This document shows positions 22,743 through 33,564 of a stretch of DNA of 64,000 nucleotides, piece after piece (positions within the stretch are counted from its first letter, which is position 1; the number at the start of each line of letters is the position of its first letter). The notes below the pieces were generated by a model. The model did not search any database. It was not told the DNA's origin and was given only the letters and a program-made list of their open reading frames with translations. Position numbers and translations under genes: made by a program. The stretch covers positions 1 through 64,000 of the forward strand of contig JAVKOQ010000232.1 of the NCBI GenBank assembly GCA_031835245.1. The letters are read 5' to 3'. The DNA comes from Balamuthia mandrillaris (lineage: Eukaryota > Discosea > Longamoebia > Balamuthiidae).

Positions 22743-23630
22743 CAACGAAACTGAAGATGAATACAAACCAGTGGTCAAGTTGCGATTGCCATCATAACAG
22801 GAGATGGTGGTGTTGAAGAAAGAGGTGCCATTGTCAGCTGTCACTGGAATGGTGTACTCTCCTCGAGGGAACAGCTCCAACGTTGGGTAACCCCAGAACA
22901 GAAACCATGGCACATCGCAGTCGAGCACCTCTTCCACAGTGAAGGTACCTGCATGAGCTATCGTGTTGGCAATGGTGTCCCAACAGACATCATGGACGTG
23001 GTCGCAAATGTTGCGACAGGTGTAGCGGTTGGTGATGGCCACCGCGGGATGGCTTGGGTGACCTTCGGGTGCTTCTGCTCTGATACATTCTCTGCGAAAC
23101 CAAATGCAAGAGTTGGAAGAAAGAACGGAGAAAGAGTGGAAAAGGAGAACGAACAAAAACGTAATAAAGCGAGAAAATAAAATGGAATAAGTAGGAGAAG
23201 ACGAGGAAGCCAGAGAAAAAAAAATACCTGAAGGTGCCAGCGCAGATCATCCGCCACGTTGCAGAAAGACACGGCTCCCCAGTGACTCCCATGTACGTTT
23301 TAAATAATCTGTTATACGCACATTCGTTCAGCAAGTTAGAAAGGAATCAAAAGCGTGCAGCAGCAAAACCACCAAGACAGCAACGTACTTTGGAAAGGCC
23401 TGGCGGAACGGGGCGTTGTCGTCCTCATAGATCCACTCGTAGGTCAGCAGGTTACGACAGACGCCATGAAGCTCCTCGTCGGTGTAGTTGGAGATGTGGC
23501 GGCAATGGGCGTTGGGTCCTTGCGGCTCGCTCATGCTGGCGCTGTCCCCCCGCACCACCGCCGGGAGGGCAGAGAGGCATGACAGCAGGGCGCAGAAGAG
23601 GAAGAGCACGGACAGCGGCACCCTCTGCAT
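20780..23630 (-). CDS. Frizzled/Smoothened-like seven-TM receptor, tandem copy B
   Basis: The start at 23630 (MQRVPLSVLFLFCALLSC) is set by alignment to copy A. Domain order, cysteines, seven membrane helices and exon order are the same as in copy A. Compared exons agree at about 98-99 percent of bases; one about 330-nt ectodomain exon differs at only one or two positions. Differences gather in the cytoplasmic tail, which here ends EEEVHEMV. Introns differ completely, for example about 175 bp with a (GA)n run at 22700-22738 against about 90 bp without one in copy A. As in copy A, KTxxxW is not seen after TM7. Both copies look intact. Confidence 0.82.
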
Positions 23631-24151
23631 GACTCCCTGCTCCTTTGAGGTGATCGTGATAGTGTGGTTAGCCCAGCCCGGAAGGACCGCCCTGCCGGTT
23701 TCTTTTATCGGCTTCCGGCCGGCCGTTTTCAGGAAGAAGCCCAACAAACTTCCCAGTAAAAGACCGTTATTCGCTTAACAACTCCGGTGGTCCGACGAGA
23801 TTGTACATGAAAATCTTGATGCAATTCACACCGGTTGTGGCTCAACGTGCACTACACGCACGCCAATCTCATTTATTGTTACGCGAAGTCTTTGCGGGGG
23901 ATCAAATAAAAGGGGAGACGATTCCACGTAATTGGTTCTGATTTTGTCCAGGGTCCGCTAAGCGAATTTGGGAGGACGTCGATAGACGGGTTTGTACGAA
24001 ACTTGGGGCGGGTTCGTGGAGCACGCGGAAGATGAATTAAATGTATATTTGTCGACATGATCTATTTTAATGATGATCGACCTACCAATGGAAATTCAAA
24101 GCTAAAAACATTCAAAACAGAAAAGAAAAGAAAAGAAAGAAAAAGAAAAAA
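23631..24151. other. Divergent intergenic region
   Basis: This is the upstream region of receptor copy B (-) and the Obg gene (+), with a GTCGAC palindrome at 24051-24056. A 44-codon frame from about 23808 (MKILMQFTPVVAQRALHARQ) is open but has no recognisable relative, and I do not call it a gene. Confidence 0.45.
24051..24056. promoter_or_regulatory. GTCGAC palindrome upstream of the Obg gene
   Basis: The context is TATTTGTCGACATGA, 96 nt above the Obg start codon. Confidence 0.4.
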
Positions 24152-26082
24152 ATGTGCGCCGCTCCTTGCCCAACCTTGACGCACCCCTCTTCCCTTCCTC
24201 TCCTCACCCGCTCGGTCGTGAGGCACCATCGCTCTCTCCAACAGCGGTGGTCTTTTTTCAACCCTCCTCATTCCTCCGCTTCGCTCGCCGCTCTGTCCAA
24301 CCCCTCTCCGCTGCTCTTTTTCCCAGCGCGCTCCCTCTGCTCTTCCTCCTCTGCTCCCTCCACCGCGCAAGACACGACGGCGCCACGTTGGCTGCCTCCA
24401 AAGAAAGAGCCGAGAAAGACCGTCAAAATGTCAGAGAGGCAGAAACGGATGCAGTTCATCGACAAGAGGTACTTGTCGGCAATCGCCGGGCGAGGCGGCA
24501 ACGGCGCCGTCAGCTTCTTTCGTGATGCCAACGTGCCTCTTGGTCCTGCTGATGGAGGCAATGGCGGTACCGATTTCCTTCCTCTTCCTCTTCCTCTTCC
24601 TCTTCCTCTTCCTCTTCCTCTTCCTCTTCCTCTTCCTCTTCCTCTTCCTCTTCCTCTTCGTCGTTCTCATCAAACAACAAAAAAAAAGGAGCGGGAGGAA
24701 GCGTCATCATCAAAGCCACAAGCGAGCACCCCAACCTCAAGCACGTGCTGAAGAGGTACAAAGCAGAGCACGGCCAACACGGCGCCAAGCGACACTGTCA
24801 CGGCCGCAAGGGCGCCGATGTGGTGGTGCACGTGCCTCTAGGCACGGTGGTCTCTCGCGTGGAGAGCTACGTGCCGGAGGCCAGGAGAGAGCTGCTGGCG
24901 GAGAAGGTGAGGGAGATGGACTCGTTCGAGACGGAGGAGGACCTCTTGAGGGATGAGGATCTGCGAAAGGTGATGATGACGCGCAGCACCCTGCTGGCGG
25001 ACTTGGAGGAGGAAGGACAGATGGTGATTGTGGCTAAGGGAGGGGAGGGAGGCAGAGGCAATGCTAATTATACCTCTAGCACCAACAGAAGCCCTAAAAA
25101 GGTATCTTGTTCTTCTTCTTGTTCTTCTTCTTGTTCTTCTTGTTCTTCTTGTTCTTCTTCTTCTTCTTCTTCTTCTTCTATTTCATCCATCCCTTTCTAT
25201 CATTGTGGATTTTATCTTCTTTCTTGTCAATTCTTCACCTTTCTCCTTGTTTTGCTCTTCTATCTTTTTTTTTAATGCCTCCTCCATTCTCTCTTTCTCA
25301 CGTTCGTTTTCAATAAAAAGGCCAAAAAGGGAAAAGAAGGAGAGTCACTCCGAGTGGAGCTTGAGACAAAGCTACTCGCTGACATCGGCTTGGTAGGATA
25401 TCCCAACGCTGGGAAATCTTCCTTCCTATCGGCAGTATCAGAGGCGAGACCACACATTGCTTCGTATGCGTTCACCACTCAGACGCCCAACCTTGGAATC
25501 ATTGAGTTCGATGACTATACGCAACTTTGTGTTGCTGATATTCCAGGTTTTTTTTCCCTATTTTTTTCTTGCATGTTGTATAAAATTGCTAACTATGGGA
25601 TATAAAACCCCCCAAAAACAAACAAACAAATAGGAATCATCAAAGGAGCACATAACAAAGAAGGTTTAGGTTTGGCCTTCCTCCGCCACATCGAACGAAC
25701 CCGCCTCTTCTGCTTCATCCTCGACATTGGCTCCAATGCAGCCACCTCTCCCCAACCCGCCATCGCTGCCTTCCACAACCTCATCGCCGAGATGGAGCAC
25801 TATCGAGCGGGCTTCTCGCATCATCCTTCCATCGTTCTCGCCAACAAGGTTGACCTGCTCCCTGCTTCCTCCGCCTCTTCTTCAGCCTCTCTGCCGCAAC
25901 TCGAACAATTGAGAGAAGCGATAGGAGAGCACGATCCCACTATCCCCGTATTGGGCATCTCCGCACAGACTGGCCAAGGTTTGGAGCAGGCCGTGAGCAT
26001 GCTGAAAAGGATGTGCGATGCATTGGCCAGGATGGAAGAGGAAGAGAAGGAGGCACGCAGACTGAAGTTTAAAGTTCGATAA
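24152..26082 (+). CDS. Obg-family GTPase, probably mitochondrial (MTG2-like)
   Basis: A long Arg/Ser/Leu-rich leader with few acidic residues suggests an organelle presequence. The Obg fold follows: [38 protein letters not shown] (joined over the intron at 24566-24689) and [15 protein letters not shown]. The G domain has G1 GYPNAGKSS, switch [10 protein letters not shown]3 DIPG, G4 NKVD and a G5-like SAQTGQGL. An about 45-residue acidic insertion sits between [17 protein letters not shown] and the end of the Obg fold. Obg proteins bind the large ribosomal subunit and act in its assembly; mitochondrial MTG2 does so for mitoribosomes. At least four exons; stop at 26080-26082. Confidence 0.9.
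24578..24659 (+). repeat. (TTCCTC)n microsatellite in the first Obg intron
   Basis: Roughly 13 copies of a pyrimidine hexamer fill most of the 120-bp intron on the sense strand of the Obg gene. Confidence 0.9.
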
Positions 26083-26350
26083 TTTTTTGTTTTCTTTGAA
26101 AGAAGAAAAAAAAAAACATGTGAACGAAAATAATAGGTTGAAGACAATAACATATTATTGTTCCCTGTTTAGGATAATTTAAATTAATTCAACAAAATAA
26201 TCGATAATATTTTATGATGATGGATTATTTATATCCATATTTGGAAAGTTTTTGAATAATTTTTGTGGTTTTATTGAAATTTTCATTTACCATTTCCTTT
26301 CCCGCTACACAAAACAAAGAGAAGAGAAAGAGGAAGGAAAGCAGCAAGCC

Positions 26351-26868
26351 ATGCCGCCCCAACTGCTCTCCCTCCTTTTCGCTCTTCTTCTCTTCTTCCA
26401 GGTAGCACACCATGTAACCGCTGCCACTTCTCCCACCACCACCACCACGCTTGCTGCCAATGCAGAGCCGCACAACAGCTTTGCTTCCGCTCCCTCCTCC
26501 AACCTCAAAAGGTTGTTGAGCCAAGTGCAAGACCATCAGGCCGACGCCAACCGGCTCATCTCCCAGGTCACCCGCGGGGCGGCCAAGCACCAGGCCTACA
26601 ACCGCCTAGCCGAGTTCACCGACACGTTTGGTAACCGCCTCTGCGGCTCCTCTCGCCTGGAGCGCTCCATCGACTACCTGCTGGCGGTGATGAGGGCGGA
26701 GGGCCTGGAGAACGTGCATGGGGAGGAGGTCACGGTGCCGCGATGGGAGAGGGGGCGCGAGCACGCCAAGCTGATCTTCCCCCAGCAGAAGGAGTTGGCT
26801 ATGTTGGGTCTTGGCAACAGCATTGGTTTGACGGCTTCTTCTCTCCTCGCTTCTCTTCTCTTCTCTTC

Positions 26869-26908
<40 letters not shown>

Positions 26909-28249
26909 CCGCTTCTCTTGCTCTCTGTTCCCTCATTTTCTCTCTTCTCACTCTCTGCTTCTCTTGTTCTCCATAGCAACCCCAAAGGAAGGAATACTGG
27001 CGGAAGCCATCGTTGTCTCCTCCTTCGACGAGTTACATGCTCTTGGCCCCAAGAACTGCAGCGGCAAGATCGTCGTCTTCAACCAGTACTGCGACTGGGA
27101 GAAAGAGCCGGTCGCCTGTTATGGCAAAACAGTGAACTACAGGAGCAGAGGAGCAACCGAGGCAAGCAAAGTTGGAGCGCTGGCCAGTCTCATTCGGACC
27201 GTTGGAGGATTTTCCATCAACAGCCCTCATACTGGCATGCAGACGTATGGCTCGGGAGTGAAGCCCATCCCTACTGCTTGCATCACCATCGAGGTTCAGT
27301 GAACTTATCTTATCTTCTGTTTGCTTGTCAACATCCTTCTTTCCTCTTTTCCTTCCTCTCTTTTTCTTCCTCAACTCACAAACGAAATGAAGGATGCCGA
27401 AATGCTCGCCCGAATGCAAGCTCGCGGCCAACGCATCGTCATTGAGCTCTACATGGAGGCCCGCACCCTCCCCTCCACCATCTCCCGCAACATCGTGGCC
27501 GAGATCCGCGGCAGCACCCATCCCGAGGAGGTCGTCCTTGTCAGCGGCCACATTGACAGTTGGGACGTCGGCCAGGGCGCCATGGACGACGGCGGCGGTG
27601 CTTTCATCTCCTGGCAGGTGCTCTCTCTCCTGAAACAGCTCCAAATGAGGCCCAAGCGAACCGTTCGCCTGGTCATGTGGACCTGCGAGGAGTTTGGCGG
27701 CGTAGGCTCGCACCAGTACTTTCAGCAGCATCAGAGCAATGCCTCCAACTACGACCTGGTGATGGAGTCCGATTTGGGAGTGTTTCGGCCGTTGGGCATC
27801 GAGTTCACAGGCTCCGAGTCTGCTATGAAGGTCATGAAGCAGGTTGGTTCGCTCTTGAAGAGCATTAATACTTCCTTGGTCACAACGGTACTGTCTTTCT
27901 CTTCATTGCTGTTATTGTCTGTTTTCTTATCTTTCTCTTTTTAAAATAAATAAAAAAAGGGAGGAGAAGGAACGGATATCGGATGGTGGATGAACATCGG
28001 CGTTCCAGGGGCCAGTCTTGCCAACGAAGCCGAACGTTACTTTTGGTTCCACCACTCCAACGGCGATACGATGACCGTGCTTGATCCTGATGTACATTCT
28101 TTATTTTTTTTTGTTTGCTCTCCAGGTTGAGTTCCACCGCGACTAACAAAACGTATTTTTCCCACTAGGACATGGATTTGTGCAGCGCGACTTGGGCGGT
28201 GACTGCTTTTGTGGTTGCTGACTTGGACGACATGCTCCCTCGTCGTTAG
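26351..28249 (+). CDS. Secreted M28 metallopeptidase, carboxypeptidase Q-like
   Basis: A signal peptide (PPQLLSLLFALLLFFQVAHH) precedes a domain that matches carboxypeptidase Q (plasma glutamate carboxypeptidase): RLAEFTDTFGNRLCGSSRLE, HGEEVTVPRWERG, and the zinc-site residues of the M28 fold. These are His in VSGHIDSWD, the bridging Asp in GAMDDGGG, the catalytic Glu pair in WTCEEFGG, Asp in VMESDLG, and His in YFWFHHSNGDT. All five ligand positions are present, so it should be active. At least five introns carry (CT)n or T-rich runs. The protein ends ADLDDMLPRR at TAG 28247-28249. The likely location is lysosomal or secreted, releasing C-terminal residues from peptides (family knowledge). 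Confidence 0.88.
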
Positions 28250-28708
28250 CCAACGCAAACATCATACGTAGGAACATGTTTGTGTATTCAGTATTGGTTG
28301 AGAATGAAAGAGAGAGGAAAAAAAACAACTGCCGTTTGCCTTCTCCTCTCTCTTCGCGCTTCTCTTCTCTCCTCTCTCTTCTCCTCTCTCTTCTCTGCAA
28401 GGCGTCTCTCTTCTCTACTACCTGCCGCGCGTTCGATCCCCGACGCAAACATTGGTTTATGTCACGTCGTCGTGAAGAGGCTAATAAATGTAAATTAACG
28501 AGCAATAAGAGAATCCCTAATGATCACCAAAAAAATAATTGCAAAGAAAGAGAGGGACCTAAGCCGTGAGACTTTTTTTTTGTATCCCTACGTGTTTCTT
28601 TCTCTCTCGTTTTCCTCTCTTTTTTTTTTTCCTTCTTATCTTCTTTCTCTCTCTGTTTTTTTTGCTTTTTACAAAAATTGTTATTTATATTCGTTATTTC
28701 TTCCTTGA
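28250..28708. other. Intergenic region between two plus-strand genes
   Basis: It carries pyrimidine-rich runs (28340-28400 and 28575-28680). A B-box-like string, GCGTTCGATCCCCGACGC, at about 28428-28445 has no tRNA around it. No exon was recognised. Confidence 0.4.
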
Positions 28709-31083
28709 ATGAGCCAACAAAACGAAACAACCACTCTTCCTTCTCTCGTCCTCACAACCAGCGCCAGCACCCCTTCCTCTCCTTTGCTCCCGCGCTTCCA
28801 CAACAACAACAACACTAACGACAACAATGAATCCCCAAAAATCCAGCATCGACCACGCTCCGGGAGTCTCGGCAGCAACGTGCCAGCGTTGAGCAATGGC
28901 ATGGCCGCGTTGCAAACGTGGAGCTCTTGCAGAAGGCCCAAAAACCTTTCCTTCACGACCAGCAACGCACAGCCGCCTCTCTCTGGCTCTTCCACTGTCG
29001 GCCGAAAGAGCCCTCTTCTCGCCATGAAGGCCGCCGCTCCCAAGAAGAAAACTGCAATTATTGGCATGAGAGGCGTCTCTTCTGCTTCTTCCACCACAGC
29101 CACAACGAAACAACAACAACGAAACATGGAAGAGAGGGTGCTCCGAAAGGTGTTGAGACATCAGGAGCTCAGGGACCTCTTTCGGGAGCACCTCAAGCAA
29201 CTCTTTTGTGAGGAGAATGTGGACTTTTGGCAGCAAACCAAAGCGTACAAGGTCTTTGCTCGTCGCTCTCTCTTCGCTGCCTGCATGCAAAACGTCCCGA
29301 ACCCTCAACACCAAGAAGGAGGAGAAGGAGAAGAAGAAGGAGGAGGAGGAGGAACAAAAGCACGAAAAGAAGAGCAACTGAAAGAAAAGAGAAAGAAGCG
29401 AGCGACTCTATTAACGTCGGAGGCGAAGGAGGTGCAAACCAGAGCGATTCACATCTTGCGAACGTTTGTGCAGCCGAATGCGGTGAAGGAGGTGAACCTT
29501 CCTTCCGCCATGAAGAAGGATCTCATTCACTCGACTCCCACGTTTGATGCTTTCACGTTCGACGCGGCTCGCAAGAGCATCTTCAACTTGATGAAGAACT
29601 CTCTCGTCTCCAACTTTATAGAAAGCGACTTGTATCAACAAACGATGATGCCCACAACCACAACAAAAGAGAAGAGAGACGAGAAAGAAAACCCTCTTTC
29701 GCACCTGCCGACGATTATTTTGGCCAAGGTGATCGACTTGAACAAAGTGCAGCTGAGCAACCTGGCGGTGACCTTTTCTCTCTCTTCGGTAGTGATGACT
29801 CACGGCAACAAAAGTCCGAGGATAAGAACTGAAGGAGGTGGAGAAGGAGGAGGAGAAGGAGAACAAGCGACAAAAGCAAAGAGCAAGAAGACCACAATGA
29901 CAGCGAGCACGTTAGTGAATAACCGAGAGAGAAGACACACGGATCAAATGAAGTCGAACAAAGAGAAGATATCCAAAGCAGATAAGACCAACAACAACAA
30001 CAATGCCAACAACAACAACAGTAAAAGAAGATCGTTAAGTTTGAACCTTGGAAAGATACATTCAGGAGTTGATAAGATCAAAAAGAAAAAGCACGAAGAC
30101 GAGGCAGGAGCAGAAGAGACAAAAGAAACCGAACGCAAAGAAGATGAAAAGGAGGAGAATCAAACGATAGAATATCTACTCATTCAAGACGAAACCTGTC
30201 TTCCTCACGAACGACTGTTTCTCTCTCTCGAAAGTCTGTTGAACAAACTGAAAGATGAAAAAATCGGCATTCTAGCTTCTTCTTCAAAGAGAAAGAAAAG
30301 GAAAGACACCGTCTTCACGACTTTCGAGCTGAGAGAGTGGCTGCGGTGTCATCTGGAGCTTCCCAACAAAGAGGCTCATCTGCAACTCATTCTGCAACGA
30401 TTGGTCCAGAAGAGGTTCATCTGCGTTTCAGAGCAGCAGCCTTTTGTGCAGGAGGGCAGCTCTCCAAACAAAGACCTTCTTGCCTATTGCTTTCCAGTAC
30501 ATTCTCGATCGGTAATGCTTTTTAAAAAGAATATTTCGCTCGTTGTTTTCTTGTTGTGCTTCATTATTCCTTAAGTTTATCTTGTGCCTTCTTTCTTTGT
30601 TGATTCTTCCCTATCTTCTTTCTTCTTGCTTTTATGCTCATCAAATACAACATGGCCATGCAGATAGTTGAAATTGTTAATGACGACTCTCTTTCCTTCG
30701 AGATGGACTCATGGGAGACTCATCGTTTGATGGCCCACCTCCTCGAACCAACCGAAGAATGTCAGGAATACCTCTTCGACCTCATCACCGACGAAAGAAT
30801 CCATTCCGCCAAAGACCAAGAGAAAGAAAAAGAGAAAGAAAGCGAAGAACAAAAGCACAAAGAAATGGAAAAAGAAAAAGATGCAGTGAGTCATTTGGAA
30901 CTATCAACGGTTCAACGGTTGCGTAGAATGGATGTGAAAGAGATGATTGATGAGTTTAGGAGGGACAGCGACTCTTTTGCCGTTTATCTTCATGTGAACG
31001 TTCGTCGTTTGCTTCGTATTTTGAATGGTCCTTCTAAACTTCGGTCTGCTTTGCCAGATAAAGGTACGCACTCTCCTCTCTCT

Positions 31084-31135
<52 letters not shown>

Positions 31136-31292
31136 AACCGAAACAAACCAAAAAGATTGCTTATACTTTGATGGAATCATGCAACGACTGCTGAGAAATA
31201 TTTGGAAGACATTCGAAAGGTGGAAAGCTGCAGAAAAAAAACAACGGCAACAAACGTTGCGCTTAACATCCTCCACTTCACAGCTCTCCTGA
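28709..31292 (+). CDS. RGS-domain protein with C-terminal winged-helix/DEP-like segment
   Basis: Exon 1 is long, from 28709 to about 30510. Residues 1-135 are Ser/Thr/Asn-rich and basic. An RGS domain runs from about 142 to 320: RHQELRDLFREHLKQLFCEE, NVDFWQQTKAYKVF, IHILRTFVQPNAVKEVNLPS, FDAFTFDAARKSIFNLMKNS and FIESDLYQ. A Gly/Glu/Lys-rich insertion of about 50 residues splits its first and second halves. After an Asn/Lys-rich linker, TFELREWLRCHLELPNKEAH and LQRLVQKRFICV resemble a DEP/winged helix. Two more exons (from about 30663 and 31155) add an E/K-rich segment and a basic helical C terminus ending TSQLS. RGS domains speed GTP hydrolysis by G-alpha subunits, which fits a genome with seven-TM receptors. 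It converges on the tRNase Z gene, 49 bp apart. Confidence 0.82.
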
Positions 31293-31341
31293 GCTGAACA
31301 AAAAAGCAAAAACTTTTGTGCGATTTCTTTTCTGCCTCTTT

Positions 31342-31650
31342 TCACCCAACAGGAGGAATATCAATCCACCACAAGTCATCAGCAACATAAACTTGAGTAC
31401 CAGAAGATTCACACTCTTGCCGTGCCTCTGCATGTAGGTCCTCGATTGTGGCAATCTTCACGTCATTCCATGGTTGAAAGTATCTGCTGCTAAAGTGGGT
31501 CAGCACCAAACGCTTGGCTGACACTTGTTGAGCGAAACGACCTGCCATTCGACTGGTTGAATGTCCTGTTGCTAATGCCTTCTCTTCCATCCTGTAGTAC
31601 TAACAGTCAGTGGTGCAGCCATAATATGAAAAAGAGTTGAGAGGAGAGAG

Positions 31651-31688
<38 letters not shown>

Positions 31689-32876
31689 AGAGAAACGACG
31701 AAGGAAAAACGATAAAAGAGAAAGCAAAAGAGAAAGAGAAACGACGAAAGAGAAAGAGAATGAGAGATGTACGAAGCGTCGTAGGTGCATTCATGCACTA
31801 ACAGGTCACAACCAGTGGCAGCCTCCACAATGCTCTCCGAGTTTTTTGTGTCTCCTAACAACACTAAATGCCTTCCTGGTTTTGGTTCTCTATCTTTCTA
31901 CATTTAACCATATTTATATTAGGTATAAATCGAAAATAATAGTACGAGATATGAAACGAAGGAGAGCCATAGGTACCATACAGTCTTTGCGAGTTACAGT
32001 TCGTCCGTCCTCTAATACGACATCTTTGCCAGCTGCCAACTGACCCAGAAGCTTTCCCTTCGGTACTCCCAATGCCATTGCTTTGGACGCATCGAAGATT
32101 TGGCCCGTGGAGCCTCCTTCTCCTGAAGAAGGCCGAGCGTCCTTCTCTTTGAACACATAGCCAAAGCATGGCACCCTATGTTCCAACGGATAAGCAGACA
32201 CCAACCATCCATCCATTTCCCCTAAGTCATACTCTTAAAGAAAGAATAAAAAAAAAGAAAGACATAAGAAAGCAGAAGACGAAGAAGAAGAAGAACAAGA
32301 TGAAGGAGACGAAGAAGAACAAGAAGTAGAGCAAGAACGAAACAAGAAGGTAAGAGTAAACGTGCAAACCTGTTTCAGGTTCAAGTTCGGTGATACGAAG
32401 AGGAAATCCAATAAACGCGTCTGAATGTTTATACACGGTGTCCAACATCTCTTTTATACCTTTCGGCGCATATAACTCGACCGGCTTCTTCGTTTCTCTT
32501 CCTCCATCTTCCTCCTCTTCTTCGGCTTCATTTTCTTCCTCTTTGTTGAGCAGTGTTGGCCGTTTGGAGCCTTTCATGGCCAACATGGCCAACAGGCCAA
32601 AGATGCCATAGCAGTGGTCCCCATGCAGGTGTGTGATGAAGATGCGGTCGATCCGTTCGAAGGGGAGGCCTTGCTTCAGGAATCGCATTTGTGTGCCCTC
32701 TCCTTTTGTTGTTTTGCGTTGTCGTTGAGAAAACGAATGGAGTGCAGAGAAGAGAGGATATAAACCAGGACGACAAAGAGAAGAGAGAACAATGCGCTTT
32801 GGCAGGAAGAATACATGGAGCACCCCACTGAAGAGGAGCGAAGAGAGTGACGAAGAAGAGAGGAGAACACAACGAC

Positions 32877-32907
<31 letters not shown>

Positions 32908-33210
32908 CAGACGAAAAAGATGGAAAAGCGAACCACAGTCGACAACCCAAAGGCGACTATTTTCCAAGCGGATGACATTGCAAGTCACGTTACGTGAGAT
33001 GGTTGGCGTGGCGGAACTCGTGCCCAGAAAATGAACCTGCACATCTGAAGAGATGCATCGGCACTTAGTATCAAAAAAAAAACACACAAGCGGGGTATCC
33101 GCTTGGCTGGGGGTGTCTTTACCTCTCGCTCGTTTATGCTTCCAGGCGGCACGCTTTATGCCTCCCTTGGCCTCCTCTTTCTTTTCCATCCGATGGAGAC
33201 GAACATTCAT
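31342..33210 (-). CDS. tRNase Z, short ELAC1-type
   Basis: Exon 1 from ATG 33210 encodes a basic leader and splices (about 33124 to 33039) into DVQVHFLGTSSATPTISRN. The metallo-beta-lactamase core has the HxHxDH zinc motif in THLHGDHCYG, then PVELYAPKG, VSAYPLEHRVPCFGYVF, HECTYDAS, the short-form signature GHSTSRMAGRFA and LVLTHFSSRY. An acidic insertion (NKEEENEAEEEEEDGG) is added before PVELYAP. tRNase Z cuts the 3' trailer from tRNA precursors. The short length and GHST motif fit ELAC1 rather than the long ELAC2 form. At least four introns are present, with (GA)n on the plus strand at 31650-31690 and 32884-32906, i.e. (CT)n on the sense strand. Confidence 0.88.
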
Positions 33211-33564
33211 GTCGTCACGATATTTTCTTTTTTAAATGATCGATCAACAGCCTAAAGATCATCTAATAAAGTGAATTTCTGATTTTCCCTGAATTTTCAG
33301 ATTGCACCTTTTTAGGCCCACCTTAATGATTTTAAGGGGGGCTGCTTCACGACAACCTTAAACGAAAAAACAGACAGAAAAACCAGACAAAGAAAGACAA
33401 GCACGACAAGCCACCGCGCTGTGCTCGGCTAAACCCCCTCTTCTACCAGCTCTATAGGACACACGTTTTCAGAGGGACCTTCTCTTCTGTCTGTATCTCT
33501 CTCGTTCTTGTTCACGGAGTTGGTAGAGCGAAGCAACAAACAAACAAACCACGAACACCACCAC
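33211..33564. other. Divergent intergenic region
   Basis: This is the upstream region of the tRNase Z gene (-) and the adaptor-like gene (+). No exon, and none of the GTCGAC or TGACGTCA motifs, was seen. Confidence 0.5.

Noticed and set aside
28425-28450. B-box-like GCGTTCGATCCCCGACGC
   Set aside because: No A box, acceptor stem or terminator around it.
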